Of a DNA stretch of 64,000 bases, positions 17,673-25,471 are shown in pieces. A program made the position numbers and the translations under genes. The DNA is from Aliiruegeria sabulilitoris (lineage in GTDB: Bacteria; Pseudomonadota; Alphaproteobacteria; Rhodobacterales; Rhodobacteraceae): NCBI RefSeq assembly GCF_001558155.1, contig NZ_LOAS01000002.1:62001-126000 (forward strand). Direction: 5' to 3'. A model generated the notes under the pieces. The model worked only from the letters and a program-made list of their open reading frames with translations, was not told where the DNA came from and made no database searches. How positions within the stretch are numbered: position 1 is the first letter of the stretch; the number at the start of each line of letters is the position of its first letter.

Positions 17673-18725
17673 ATGGCACGCTTCGATTTCGGCCCCGTGC
17701 GTGTGCTCGACCAAGCCGGGAATGTCGAGACCACGCTGCCCGGATTTGCGCGGGACCGCGAGGCCCTTGCGAGGCACTACCGCGCAATGGTTCTGACCCG
17801 CCAGTTCGACACGAAGGCCGTTGCCCTGCAACGCACGGGGCGGCTCGGGACCTTTGCCTCCAGCCTGGGACAGGAAGCGGTGAGCGTCGGCGTGGCGAGC
17901 GCCATGCGCGACCAGGACGTGTTCCTGCCATCCTTTCGCGAACATGGCGGACAACTCTGGCGCGGTGTTACCCTCAAGGAGCTGTTTCTGTTCTGGGGCG
18001 GCGATGAGCGGGGGAACGATTTTTCCGGGCACCGCATGGATTTTCCGGCCTGCATTCCCGTGGCGACGCAGTTCCCACAGGCCGCCGGGGTCGCGCTGGC
18101 AATGCAAGCGCAAGGCACCGGCGGTGTTGCCGTGCCGGTAGGGGGCGACGGCGCCACCTCCAAGGGTGATTTCTATGAGGCCATGAACATCGCTGGCGCC
18201 TGGGCGCTACCGGTCGTCTTCGTGATCAGCAACAACCAGTGGGCGATTTCCGTACCCCTCGCCGCGCAGACACGTGCGGTCGCGATCTCCGACAAGGCCA
18301 TGGCGGCCGGGATACCGGGCGGACGGGTCGATGGGAACGACGTGATCGCGGTCCGGGCGATGATGGAACGGGCGCTGGAACGCGCGCGTTCCGGTGGGGG
18401 CGCCACGCTGATCGAGGCGGTGACCTACCGGCTCGGGGATCACACCACCGCCGATGACTCCAAGCGATACCGCAACGAAGCGGAGGTCAGCGCGCATTGG
18501 AAGGCCGAGCCGCTGGTTCGGCTGCGCGCTCACCTCGTGCAGGAACATGGCTGGACGAAGGAGGAGGAGGAAACTCTCCAGAGAAGCTGCCGGGAGGATG
18601 TGGAGACGGCGGCAGAGGCGTATCTGGCGACCGGTCTGCAGCCGCCGCGCGCGATAATCGACCATCTTTTCGAGTCTGTTCCGGAGGATCTCGCGCAGCG
18701 TTTCGGGGAGGCGGGATATGAATGA
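17673..18725 (+). CDS. 2-oxoacid dehydrogenase E1 component, alpha subunit
   Basis: 350-residue thiamine-diphosphate subunit catalysing oxidative decarboxylation of a 2-oxoacid together with E1-beta. The ThDP motif starts GDG at 158-160 (GDGATSKGDFYEAMN) and closes near ISNNQWAIS. The phosphorylation-loop-like YRLGDHTTADDSKRYR and the REHGG region are present. The YR-GDHTTADD-RYR pattern is typical of branched-chain and related E1-alpha rather than proteobacterial homodimeric AceE. It starts an operon of four overlapping genes (E1-alpha, E1-beta, E2, amino-acid dehydrogenase) that fits branched-chain amino-acid oxidation. AAAGGAG precedes the ATG. Confidence 0.9.
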   Translation: MARFDFGPVRVLDQAGNVETTLPGFARDREALARHYRAMVLTRQFDTKAVALQRTGRLGTFASSLGQEAVSVGVASAMRDQDVFLPSFREHGGQLWRGVTLKELFLFWGGDERGNDFSGHRMDFPACIPVATQFPQAAGVALAMQAQGTGGVAVPVGGDGATSKGDFYEAMNIAGAWALPVVFVISNNQWAISVPLAAQTRAVAISDKAMAAGIPGGRVDGNDVIAVRAMMERALERARSGGGATLIEAVTYRLGDHTTADDSKRYRNEAEVSAHWKAEPLVRLRAHLVQEHGWTKEEEETLQRSCREDVETAAEAYLATGLQPPRAIIDHLFESVPEDLAQRFGEAGYE

Positions 18726-19698
18726 ACTGACACTGGTAGAGGCTGTTCGTCTGGCCCTCGCGCGCGCCCTTGAGGACGACCCGCGCGTGATCCTGCTCGG
18801 AGAGGATATCGGCGTGAACGGTGGCGTCTTTCGCGCAACCGACGGGCTGGCCGCGCGTTTCGGCGCGGATCGGGTGCGCGACACGCCACTTGCCGAGACC
18901 GCCATTGCCGGGATCGCGGTGGGAGCTGCGGCACATGGGCTGCGGCCCGTGGCCGAGATCCAGTTCATGGGGTTCCTGTACCCCGCGCTGGACCAGTTGG
19001 CCAACCACGCCGCGCGCCTGCGTAACCGCACGCGCGGCCGATTGAGCTGCCCAATGGTGCTGCGTGCGCCTTTCGGCGGTGGCATCCATGCACCCGAGCA
19101 TCATTCGGAGAGCTTCGAGGCAATGCTGGCTCATGTGCCTGGGCTGCGGGTCGTTGTGCCCAGTTCCCCGGCGCGGGCATACGGGCTGCTTCTGGCGGCG
19201 ATACGGGACCCGGATCCGGTCGTATTCCTGGAGCCGAAACGCCTCTATCGATCCGTCCGTGAAGAGGTCGCCGATGACGGTGCGGCCCTGCCGCTCGACC
19301 GGGCGCTCATCCTGAGCGCCGGCGATGACGTGACGCTGGTCACCTGGGGGGCGATGGTGCAGGAAGCGCGGGAGGCGGTGGAGAGGATGGCCACCGAGGG
19401 GGTCTTGGTCGATTTGATCGACCTCTGCTCGTTGAAGCCCATCGATCGGGCAACGATCCGCCGGTCCGTCGCGAAGACCGGGCGCTGTGTCGTGTTGCAC
19501 GAGGCGCCGCTCACCGCCGGGCTGGGGGCCGAGATCGCCGCCGATCTTGCCGAGCACTGCCTGACCGACCTGCTGGCGCCAATCCGGCGGGTTGCACCGC
19601 CGGATGTCGTCATTCCGTACCCACGGCTGGAGGACCAGTACATGCCAACGGCCGGGCAGGTCGTCGGTGCGATCAGGGAGGTGATGGAATTCTCATGA
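18718..19698 (+). CDS. 2-oxoacid dehydrogenase E1 component, beta subunit
   Basis: 326-residue partner of E1-alpha, completing the ThDP site. Typical segments are ILLGEDIGVNGGVFRAT, RVRDTPLAETAIAG, EIQFMGFLYPALDQL and the PEHHSES loop, followed by the transketolase C-terminal domain with IDLCSLKPID. The ATG lies eight bases inside the end of the E1-alpha gene, so translation is coupled. LYRSVREEV matches branched-chain and related E1-beta more than PdhB of the citric-acid-cycle complex; the substrate remains an inference. Confidence 0.9.
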   Translation: MNELTLVEAVRLALARALEDDPRVILLGEDIGVNGGVFRATDGLAARFGADRVRDTPLAETAIAGIAVGAAAHGLRPVAEIQFMGFLYPALDQLANHAARLRNRTRGRLSCPMVLRAPFGGGIHAPEHHSESFEAMLAHVPGLRVVVPSSPARAYGLLLAAIRDPDPVVFLEPKRLYRSVREEVADDGAALPLDRALILSAGDDVTLVTWGAMVQEAREAVERMATEGVLVDLIDLCSLKPIDRATIRRSVAKTGRCVVLHEAPLTAGLGAEIAADLAEHCLTDLLAPIRRVAPPDVVIPYPRLEDQYMPTAGQVVGAIREVMEFS

Positions 19699-20774
19699 CA
19701 ATCTTCACGCTGCCCGACCTCGGCGAAGGCCTGAAAGAAGCAGAAATAGTGACCTGGCACGTGACGCCGGGCGACAATATCGTGGCCGACCAGCCTTTGG
19801 TTTCTGTTGAGACCGACAAGGCCGTTCTGGAGATCCCCGCCCCGGTTAGAGGCCTTCTTCTTCGGCAATTCGGAGAGGAAGGAGACATGGTCGCGGTGGG
19901 CGCGGCCCTGGCTGAAATCGACACGGAAGGCGCAACGGACGCGGGTGCCATCGTTGGTGATCTGCCGATTGGAGCGTCGAGCGAGCGGCCAACGGAAGAC
20001 GCGTTGCAAGATCGTCCGAGGGCAACGCCCGCCGTACGCCGCCTTGCGCGGGAGAGCGGGGTCGATTTGTCCAACCTCACGGGAAGCGGCCCCGGCGGCG
20101 CGATCCTGTCGCGCGATGTCGAGGCTGCTGCGGCCCGGAGCACACCAATTCGCGGTGTCCGCCGCGCAATGGCCGGGGCAATGGCACGATCACGCGACGC
20201 TATCGTTCCGGCCACGGTGACCGACCAGGCCGTAATTTCCGCCTGGACCGAGACCGAGGAGCCGACACCACGCCTCGTTCGGGCCCTCGTCGCAGGCTGC
20301 CGGGCCGAACCGGCGCTGAACGCCTGGTTCGAGGATGACCGACTGACCCGGCATGCGGCCATCGATCTCGCCATTGCCGTCGACACGCCCGACGGGCTGT
20401 TCTCTCCGGTCCTGCGGGATGTTGGCCGCTGCACGGACGTGAAAGCGCCCCTGGCCGCCTTGCGCCAGCGGGCAATGACCCGCGCTCTCACGCCCGACGA
20501 ATTGCGCGGCGGCACGATCACGCTTTCCAATTTCGGCACCCTTGGCGGGCGGTTTGCCGTGCTGGTGGTATCGCCGCCGCAGGTGGCGATCCTGGGAGCC
20601 GGGCGGATTTCGGAGGAATGCGTGGCAGAGAATGGCCAAGCCGTCGTCCGGCCTGTCCTGCCCCTGTCACTGACCTTCGATCACCGCGTCGTCACCGGCG
20701 CCGAGGCCGCGCGTTTCCTTGGCGCGGTCCGTGCCTCGCTGGAACAACCATCGCTTGAGGAGGAACTGCCATGA
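19695..20774 (+). CDS. 2-oxoacid dehydrogenase E2 (dihydrolipoamide acyltransferase)
   Basis: 359-residue acyltransferase core, short for an E2. One lipoyl domain (1-78) has the modified lysine at Lys42 in SVETDKAVLEI. An E3/E1-binding domain follows (TPAVRRLARESGVDL, near 113-145), then a reduced catalytic domain. The active-site block reads FDHRVVTG: His330 is present, but the Asp of the usual HRxxDG motif is Thr334. ATGA overlaps join it to both neighbours. No E3 gene is present, so a shared lipoamide dehydrogenase must be used. Confidence 0.9.
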   Translation: MTIFTLPDLGEGLKEAEIVTWHVTPGDNIVADQPLVSVETDKAVLEIPAPVRGLLLRQFGEEGDMVAVGAALAEIDTEGATDAGAIVGDLPIGASSERPTEDALQDRPRATPAVRRLARESGVDLSNLTGSGPGGAILSRDVEAAAARSTPIRGVRRAMAGAMARSRDAIVPATVTDQAVISAWTETEEPTPRLVRALVAGCRAEPALNAWFEDDRLTRHAAIDLAIAVDTPDGLFSPVLRDVGRCTDVKAPLAALRQRAMTRALTPDELRGGTITLSNFGTLGGRFAVLVVSPPQVAILGAGRISEECVAENGQAVVRPVLPLSLTFDHRVVTGAEAARFLGAVRASLEQPSLEEELP

Positions 20775-21877
20775 CAAGCCCCTTTGCGTTGACAGACAGC
20801 TTCGGCCCCGAAAAGATCGTGCATCTGAGCAATCCCGCCGCAAGGTTGAAGGCCATCGTCGTGATCGACAACACGGCCCTCGGCGCCGGTATTGGCGGCA
20901 CCCGCATGGCACCGGACGTGACCCTGGAGGAATGCGCCCGGCTCGCGCGGGCGATGACCCTGAAAAACGCGCTGGCGGGACTTCCCCACGGCGGAGCGAA
21001 ATCCGTCATCTGCGCCGATCCGTCGATGCCCCGGACCGAAAAGGAGCGGCTGATCCGCGCCTTTGCCCGCGCCATCTCGGATCTCGACGACTACGTCCCC
21101 GGCCCCGACATGGGAACCGACGAGACATGCATGGCATGGATCAAGGACGAAAACGGGCGTGCGGTCGGGCTGCCACGCTTGCTGGGCGGGATTCCCCTCG
21201 ACGAAATTGGCGCGACCGGCTTCGGCGTGGCCGAAGCCCTGGACGCCGCGGCGCCGTTCAGTGGCATCGTCTGCGATGGCGCACGTGTAGCCATTCAGGG
21301 CTTCGGCGCCGTTGGCCGCCATGCAGCGCTCATTCTCGTCCAGAGGGGCGCGCGGATCGTCGCCGTGTCCGATTCCGGTGGCTGCGTTTCAGACCCCGAC
21401 GGTCTATCGCTCGACAAGCTTCTGGAAATAAAGGCGACTGGTGGTAGCGTGACCGATCTCGAAGACGTGGCCACCGCTACCCGCGATGAGGTGATCGGCA
21501 CCGATTGCGACGTCCTCGTCCCCGCCGCCCGTCCGGATGTGATCACTGCGGATAACGTGGGCGCGGTTCGGGCCCGGATCATCGTTGAGGGCGCCAACAT
21601 CCCGGCAACGATCGCGGCGGAGCGCGAACTTCACCATCGCGGTATCCTCGTCATCCCGGATTTCGTGGCCAATGCGGGCGGGGTGATCAGCGCTTCCATC
21701 GAGGCGCGCGGAGGGACCGAGGGACAGGTGCGCGGCGTGATCTCCGAACTGATCCGGCGCAACACGACCGAGGTGCTTCAACGGGTCGGACAGGCGACCG
21801 CCCTGCCCCGGGAAGTGGCAACGAAACTCGCGGAGGCCCGTGTCCGCGGGGCCATGGATCTCAGACGGTCGTTCTGA
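20771..21877 (+). CDS. Leu/Val/Phe/Glu dehydrogenase
   Basis: 368-residue amino-acid dehydrogenase that deaminates an L-amino acid to its 2-oxoacid with NAD+. The catalytic lysine is Lys77 in LPHGGAKSVI; DYVPGPDMGT follows in the substrate domain. The NAD-binding fold has VAIQGFGAVGRHAA and the closing block VEGANIPAT, then VIPDFVANAGGV. Its length is near leucine dehydrogenase and shorter than most glutamate dehydrogenases. Being the fourth overlapping gene after E1/E2, it would feed oxoacids into the complex, which is the main reason to prefer a branched-chain substrate. Confidence 0.88.
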   Translation: MTSPFALTDSFGPEKIVHLSNPAARLKAIVVIDNTALGAGIGGTRMAPDVTLEECARLARAMTLKNALAGLPHGGAKSVICADPSMPRTEKERLIRAFARAISDLDDYVPGPDMGTDETCMAWIKDENGRAVGLPRLLGGIPLDEIGATGFGVAEALDAAAPFSGIVCDGARVAIQGFGAVGRHAALILVQRGARIVAVSDSGGCVSDPDGLSLDKLLEIKATGGSVTDLEDVATATRDEVIGTDCDVLVPAARPDVITADNVGAVRARIIVEGANIPATIAAERELHHRGILVIPDFVANAGGVISASIEARGGTEGQVRGVISELIRRNTTEVLQRVGQATALPREVATKLAEARVRGAMDLRRSF

Positions 21878-21894
21878 ACAGCGGGGCCATGAGA

Positions 21895-22614
21895 TTACCC
21901 GGTCTCCGGATGGTGCGCCCCCATGACCCGGTAGCGCATCCATGGGCTGATCCCGATTGCGATGATCCCGATCGAGAGCAGGCACCAGACGGCAGGCATC
22001 TCGTTGGGGTCCGAGGTAAGTTGCCAGGCCAGAACCGGCCCGGCGAGGAAGTGGAACAGCACAAATTTCCACGCCCCATAGGACAGCGGCAACAGCAGGA
22101 CTGCGGTGACATAGGCCGGGAATTGCAACTGGTGTCCAATCAGGTCGCTGATCGGGTTCCACAGCCCGTTGAGCGGCACCTCCCATGCGATATGCCAACT
22201 CCCCGACGCCAGGCACAGACCGGTACCGCACATGATTTCACCAAGCCGGCAAGAGCCAAGCGTTTCCAACGGCACCAGCCGCAGGACAAGCAGCGCCGAA
22301 CACGCGGCGGCCACCACGAAAACCAGTCGGCGTTGCACAGGTTCCACCGGCCGCGGCGCGATTTCCATCACGAAAGCGTTCACCACCACCGGTTGCAGCG
22401 CGATATGAAGATAGGAAAGCAGCGTGATCGTCTGGTTCGTCGGGTCGCCGCACTGGTCCACGACGAGATAGCCGACGGCCTGAAGCACCTCGATGAACGA
22501 GAAATAGGCGAGAGTCCCCCATATCGCCAGCGGTTCGCCCTTGTTGCGGGTATACCTGGCAGCCGCCGCTCCGCTGACCGCCATCGCCACCGACGCCGTC
22601 ATGCTCCAGCACAT
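21895..22614 (-). CDS. Multispan membrane protein, DUF5765-like
   Basis: 239-residue integral membrane protein with about seven hydrophobic segments. The start MCWSMTASVAM and the block NQTITLLSYLHIALQP resemble a family of unknown function (DUF5765) seen in alphaproteobacteria; I recall this family from memory and could not check it. Conserved His and Cys residues lie in or near membrane segments. It is downstream of hsp20 on the same strand and convergent with the amino-acid dehydrogenase. No function is assigned. Confidence 0.7.
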   Translation of the reverse strand: MCWSMTASVAMAVSGAAAARYTRNKGEPLAIWGTLAYFSFIEVLQAVGYLVVDQCGDPTNQTITLLSYLHIALQPVVVNAFVMEIAPRPVEPVQRRLVFVVAAACSALLVLRLVPLETLGSCRLGEIMCGTGLCLASGSWHIAWEVPLNGLWNPISDLIGHQLQFPAYVTAVLLLPLSYGAWKFVLFHFLAGPVLAWQLTSDPNEMPAVWCLLSIGIIAIGISPWMRYRVMGAHHPETG

Positions 22615-22682
22615 CCGAGGCCCTCCAGCGAATTCGTTTCAGGCCGCCCGAAGCAAGGCTGTCAGCCGAGGGCGGTTTGCCC

Positions 22683-22710
22683 AAACGCGGGCGCCAGAAA
22701 GGCGCCCGCG
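22683..22710 (-). terminator. Rho-independent terminator after hsp20
   Basis: A perfect 10-bp stem, CGCGGGCGCC (22686-22695) and GGCGCCCGCG (22701-22710), encloses AGAAA. On the minus strand it follows the hsp20 stop by 13 bases and is followed by TTTGGG. The short T-run makes it moderate. Confidence 0.6.
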
Positions 22711-22723
22711 CGGAACCATCCCG

Positions 22724-23203
22724 TCAGGCCCGGTTGATCTCGATCTTGCGGGTCTCGCTGACGGCATCGGCCGGCTTCGGGACCGTGATCGTCAGAACAC
22801 CGTCCTTCGCCGTCGCTGCGACCGTGTCCGAGTCGATATCGAACGGCAGGGTAATGGTGCGCATGAATGCGCCGGAGCGGCGTTCCACGCGATGGAACTC
22901 CCGCCCGTCCTCTTCTCCCCTTTCGTCCTTCTCGGACTTCTTCTCGCCCTTCACCGTGAGTCGGTTGCCTGCAACGGACAGGTCTACCTCATCCAATCCT
23001 ATCCCTGGCAATTCGGCTGTGACACAGACCGAGTCGTCGGTCTCGCTGAGATTCGTGCGTACGGCGAAACCGCTCTTCATGAGGTCGCCTCCCACGTCGA
23101 AATCATCGAAGAGCGTATCGATTTGCTTGCGAAGCATCCCGAACGGGTCATCTTCTCCCTTCGCGCCAATCCAAGAGGATGGAAGCCAACTACGCTTTGT
23201 CAT
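22724..23203 (-). CDS. Hsp20 / alpha-crystallin small heat-shock protein
   Basis: 159-residue ATP-independent chaperone that holds unfolding proteins. The alpha-crystallin domain starts FAVRTNLSETDDSVCVTAEL near residue 46, includes PGIGLDEVDLSV, and closes with AATAKDGVLTITVPK, whose GVL signature defines the family. The loop between strands carries an acidic/lysine-rich insert (KKSEKDERGEEDGREF). It stands alone behind its own FNR-type promoter. Together with the Lon-like protease it gives the island a proteostasis function. Confidence 0.93.
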   Translation of the reverse strand: MTKRSWLPSSWIGAKGEDDPFGMLRKQIDTLFDDFDVGGDLMKSGFAVRTNLSETDDSVCVTAELPGIGLDEVDLSVAGNRLTVKGEKKSEKDERGEEDGREFHRVERRSGAFMRTITLPFDIDSDTVAATAKDGVLTITVPKPADAVSETRKIEINRA

Positions 23204-23235
23204 AACAGCCTCCCTTCTTGCTTTCTGACTGCGGG

Positions 23236-23277
23236 ATTATCATGCAAAGCCGCCTCTTGCGCCATGATCCTGATCAT
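23236..23277 (-). promoter_or_regulatory. FNR-type class II promoter of hsp20
   Basis: On the minus strand, GATAAT (23241-23236) matches the -10 consensus at five of six positions and predicts a start near 23229. The perfect palindrome ATGATCCTGATCAT (23264-23277) is TGAT-N4-ATCA, the core of FNR/Dnr/CRP-family sites. Its centre falls at -41.5, the class II activator position, and no -35 is evident. Sequence alone cannot separate FnrL, Dnr and CRP-type regulators. Confidence 0.65.
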
Positions 23278-23513
23278 TGAGACGCGCCGCTTTCCGCATT
23301 ATTTTTACGTCTGTCTGGCCGTTTTTTTTCGTTTCTCCAGAGTGCCTTGGCGTAGCGCCTGCTTGCTCAGCTTTCCCCCGCGACTCCTTGAATCTCAGGC
23401 AGCGGAGGGATCGGAACAAGCATTCCGGCACGGTCTTTCGGCGCGCGCAGCTATCGGGCCGACCGGCGCAACAGCGCTCCCCGGTCATCATCACGGCGGT
23501 GGCCGCACCTTGA

Positions 23514-24419
23514 TCAGGATAGTTCCAGTTCACCCTCGGCAACATAGTCGCGCCAGTTGTGCTTTTCCTCGAAACCGAGAACCGTCCGGATCTTCAGATT
23601 GGAAAAGAGCGCTTCGTCCTCATGCAGGTCCCGCTTTATCGGCACCTCCGGGTAAAAGCGCGCGATGATTTCGCTGTTTGGCATGTTCACCGAGTTGTTG
23701 TCGTTCCCGGCATTGAAGATCTGGAAGCCAAGCCCATCCGTCCTGAGGCAGAGATCGACGATCTGGCCCAGGTCACGCGCGTCGATATAGCAGAAGATGT
23801 TGCGTCGCCGGACGGCTGGATCGGCAAAGAATTCGGGGAAACGCTCGTATTCATGCGGCTCGATCACGTTGCCGATGCGCAGGCCGTATATGTCGACTCC
23901 GGAACGGCGCTGGAACGCGCGGGCGGTCTTCTCGTTGACCACCTTGGACAGCCCGTAGCAGTCCATCGGGTTGGTGTCGTGTCTTTCGTCGACCGGAAGG
24001 TACTCCGGCAGAACCTCGCCATCGGCGAAGCAGACGCCATAGGTCGTCTCGGAGGAAGCGAAGACGATCTTGCGGATGCCAAGCTTCACCGCTGCCTCGA
24101 TCACGTTATAAGTGCCGATCGTGTTGACCCGGAACGTCTCGTGATCGGGGTTGATCAGGATGCGCGGGACGGCCGCGAAATGCACCACCGCATCGAATTC
24201 CGGCACGCCGGTGCCCGGCTCCAACTCGTCGAAACCGGCATAGCTCGTCATGACGTTGAACATCGCGCCACTGTCGGTGATGTCGGCAATCAGGTTGTCG
24301 ACGCCCGGCACGTCCAGCGGTTTCAGATCGACATTGACGACCCGGTGGCCCTTTCCAAGAAGGTAGCGGCACACGTGGCGTCCGGCCTTGCCGGAGCCGC
24401 CTGTAAACAGAATACGCAT
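23514..24419 (-). CDS. NAD-dependent epimerase/dehydratase (extended SDR)
   Basis: 301-residue sugar-nucleotide or uronate-type epimerase/dehydrogenase. It starts MRILFTGGSGKAGRH (NAD loop GGSGKAGR), continues with FDAVVHFAAVPRI, has the catalytic serine region VFASSETTYG and the YxxxK motif in YGLSK. ATG 24419 was chosen because GGGGGA precedes it by five bases; a longer frame upstream lacks a ribosome site. It is about 310 bp upstream of hsp20 on the same strand, so it is probably a separate unit. The substrate is unknown. Confidence 0.88.
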   Translation of the reverse strand: MRILFTGGSGKAGRHVCRYLLGKGHRVVNVDLKPLDVPGVDNLIADITDSGAMFNVMTSYAGFDELEPGTGVPEFDAVVHFAAVPRILINPDHETFRVNTIGTYNVIEAAVKLGIRKIVFASSETTYGVCFADGEVLPEYLPVDERHDTNPMDCYGLSKVVNEKTARAFQRRSGVDIYGLRIGNVIEPHEYERFPEFFADPAVRRRNIFCYIDARDLGQIVDLCLRTDGLGFQIFNAGNDNNSVNMPNSEIIARFYPEVPIKRDLHEDEALFSNLKIRTVLGFEEKHNWRDYVAEGELELS

Positions 24420-24622
24420 ATTTCCCCCGGTCTGATTCAAACGACGGCTCCCTGCCCCGTTCAAGGGCAACAGAAACACGCGCCAGCCCGGATTTGTCAA
24501 ACCCGGTGGCCCCCCAACGATTGCACCTGCACCTCGGTCAATCCTGCTGGCACTTCATGATAGCCTGCCGCTCCTGACAGCAAGCTGACGGCCGCCGCCG
24601 CCAGCTCCCGTCCCGCACGGTT

Positions 24623-25060
24623 TCAGTCATCTTCGAAGACCCCCTTCTCGGCCTTCTTGTGGCAGGCAGTGCAATTGGCCCAGGATTTCGCCTTTTCGAA
24701 CTGTCGCTTCGAAACCTCTTCCTCATGCTCATGCCGGAACCATGGCAAGTCCGAGATCCGCTGCGGCGCGGCTCCATCTCCGGAACGGTCCCGCCCGGCA
24801 TTGGCCACCAGGTATTTCTCAATTTCGACCCGCATCTCCTCGTCCAGACCGGCGTTTTCGCCGAAGTGGTTATCCAGCGTGGCCATCATCACCTTCCAGG
24901 ATTGCGGCGGCAGAAAGCCGGCCGGGTAGGCCATGTGGCACGCGCTGCATTCCTCCAGCGTGGCTGCGTGGGTGACGGGGGGCATGTATTCCATCTCGTC
25001 CGCAAACGCGGCGCCGGCAAACGCCATGGCTGCGGCGGCGAGGATCGGGGTCTTGATCAT
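24623..25060 (-). CDS. Diheme cytochrome c (DHC)
   Basis: 145-residue periplasmic cytochrome with a signal peptide (MIKTPILAAAAMAFAGAAFA) and two CxxCH heme sites: CSACH near residue 38 and CTACH near residue 132. Spacing and length fit the DHC family (PF09626), the electron donor encoded with SHP in Rhodobacter sphaeroides. It is the last gene of the operon, 18 bp after SHP. Its relative is fused to the C-terminus of the cytochrome b two genes upstream. Electron flow from cytochrome b through DHC to SHP is known for the family and inferred here. Confidence 0.9.
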   Translation of the reverse strand: MIKTPILAAAAMAFAGAAFADEMEYMPPVTHAATLEECSACHMAYPAGFLPPQSWKVMMATLDNHFGENAGLDEEMRVEIEKYLVANAGRDRSGDGAAPQRISDLPWFRHEHEEEVSKRQFEKAKSWANCTACHKKAEKGVFEDD

Positions 25061-25078
25061 GATCGGGTTTCCTATGTT

Positions 25079-25471
25079 TCAGAGGCTGGCGAGCCAGGCG
25101 ATGACATCGGCCTTTTCGGCGGAGGTGCAGTCCCGGCCGAGCACGGAGTTGCAGTTCCGACCGAACCATTTCTCGACGAATTTCAAGTCGGTAAGCCGTT
25201 CCGGATTTGCCGACGGTGCGAGTGGCTCGATCGGCTTTCCGGTCCGTGCCAGTCCCCCCGCTCTCGGGTCGGCGCCGTGGCAGGTCGTGCAGGAGGGCGT
25301 GTCGGGCTTGCCGCCGGTATGGCTGGCCGTAAAAAGCGCCTGCCCCCGCTCAGCGGACGCCGCGACGCCAGCTTCTGCCGCGTAGTTCGCAATCAAATCG
25401 GCAGGTGTCGTGGACTGCGCCGCCAGTGGAGGGGCCAACAGGCAGAGCGGCAGGATCAACAGGTATTTCAC
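25079..25471 (-). CDS. shp: SHP-type monoheme cytochrome c (DUF1924)
   Basis: 130-residue secreted cytochrome starting at GTG 25471, with AAGGAG eight bases upstream and a signal peptide VKYLLILPLCLLAPPLAAQ. One heme site, CTTCH, is followed by ADPRAGGLARTGKPI and KFVEKWFGRNCNSVLGRDC. This is the layout of the sphaeroides heme protein, a high-spin c-type cytochrome with an Asn sixth ligand that leaves when oxygen binds. The Asn and the disulfide cysteines are expected in the RNCNSVLGRDC stretch. Its start overlaps the stop of the cytochrome b gene (GTGA). Confidence 0.87.
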   Translation of the reverse strand: MKYLLILPLCLLAPPLAAQSTTPADLIANYAAEAGVAASAERGQALFTASHTGGKPDTPSCTTCHGADPRAGGLARTGKPIEPLAPSANPERLTDLKFVEKWFGRNCNSVLGRDCTSAEKADVIAWLASL

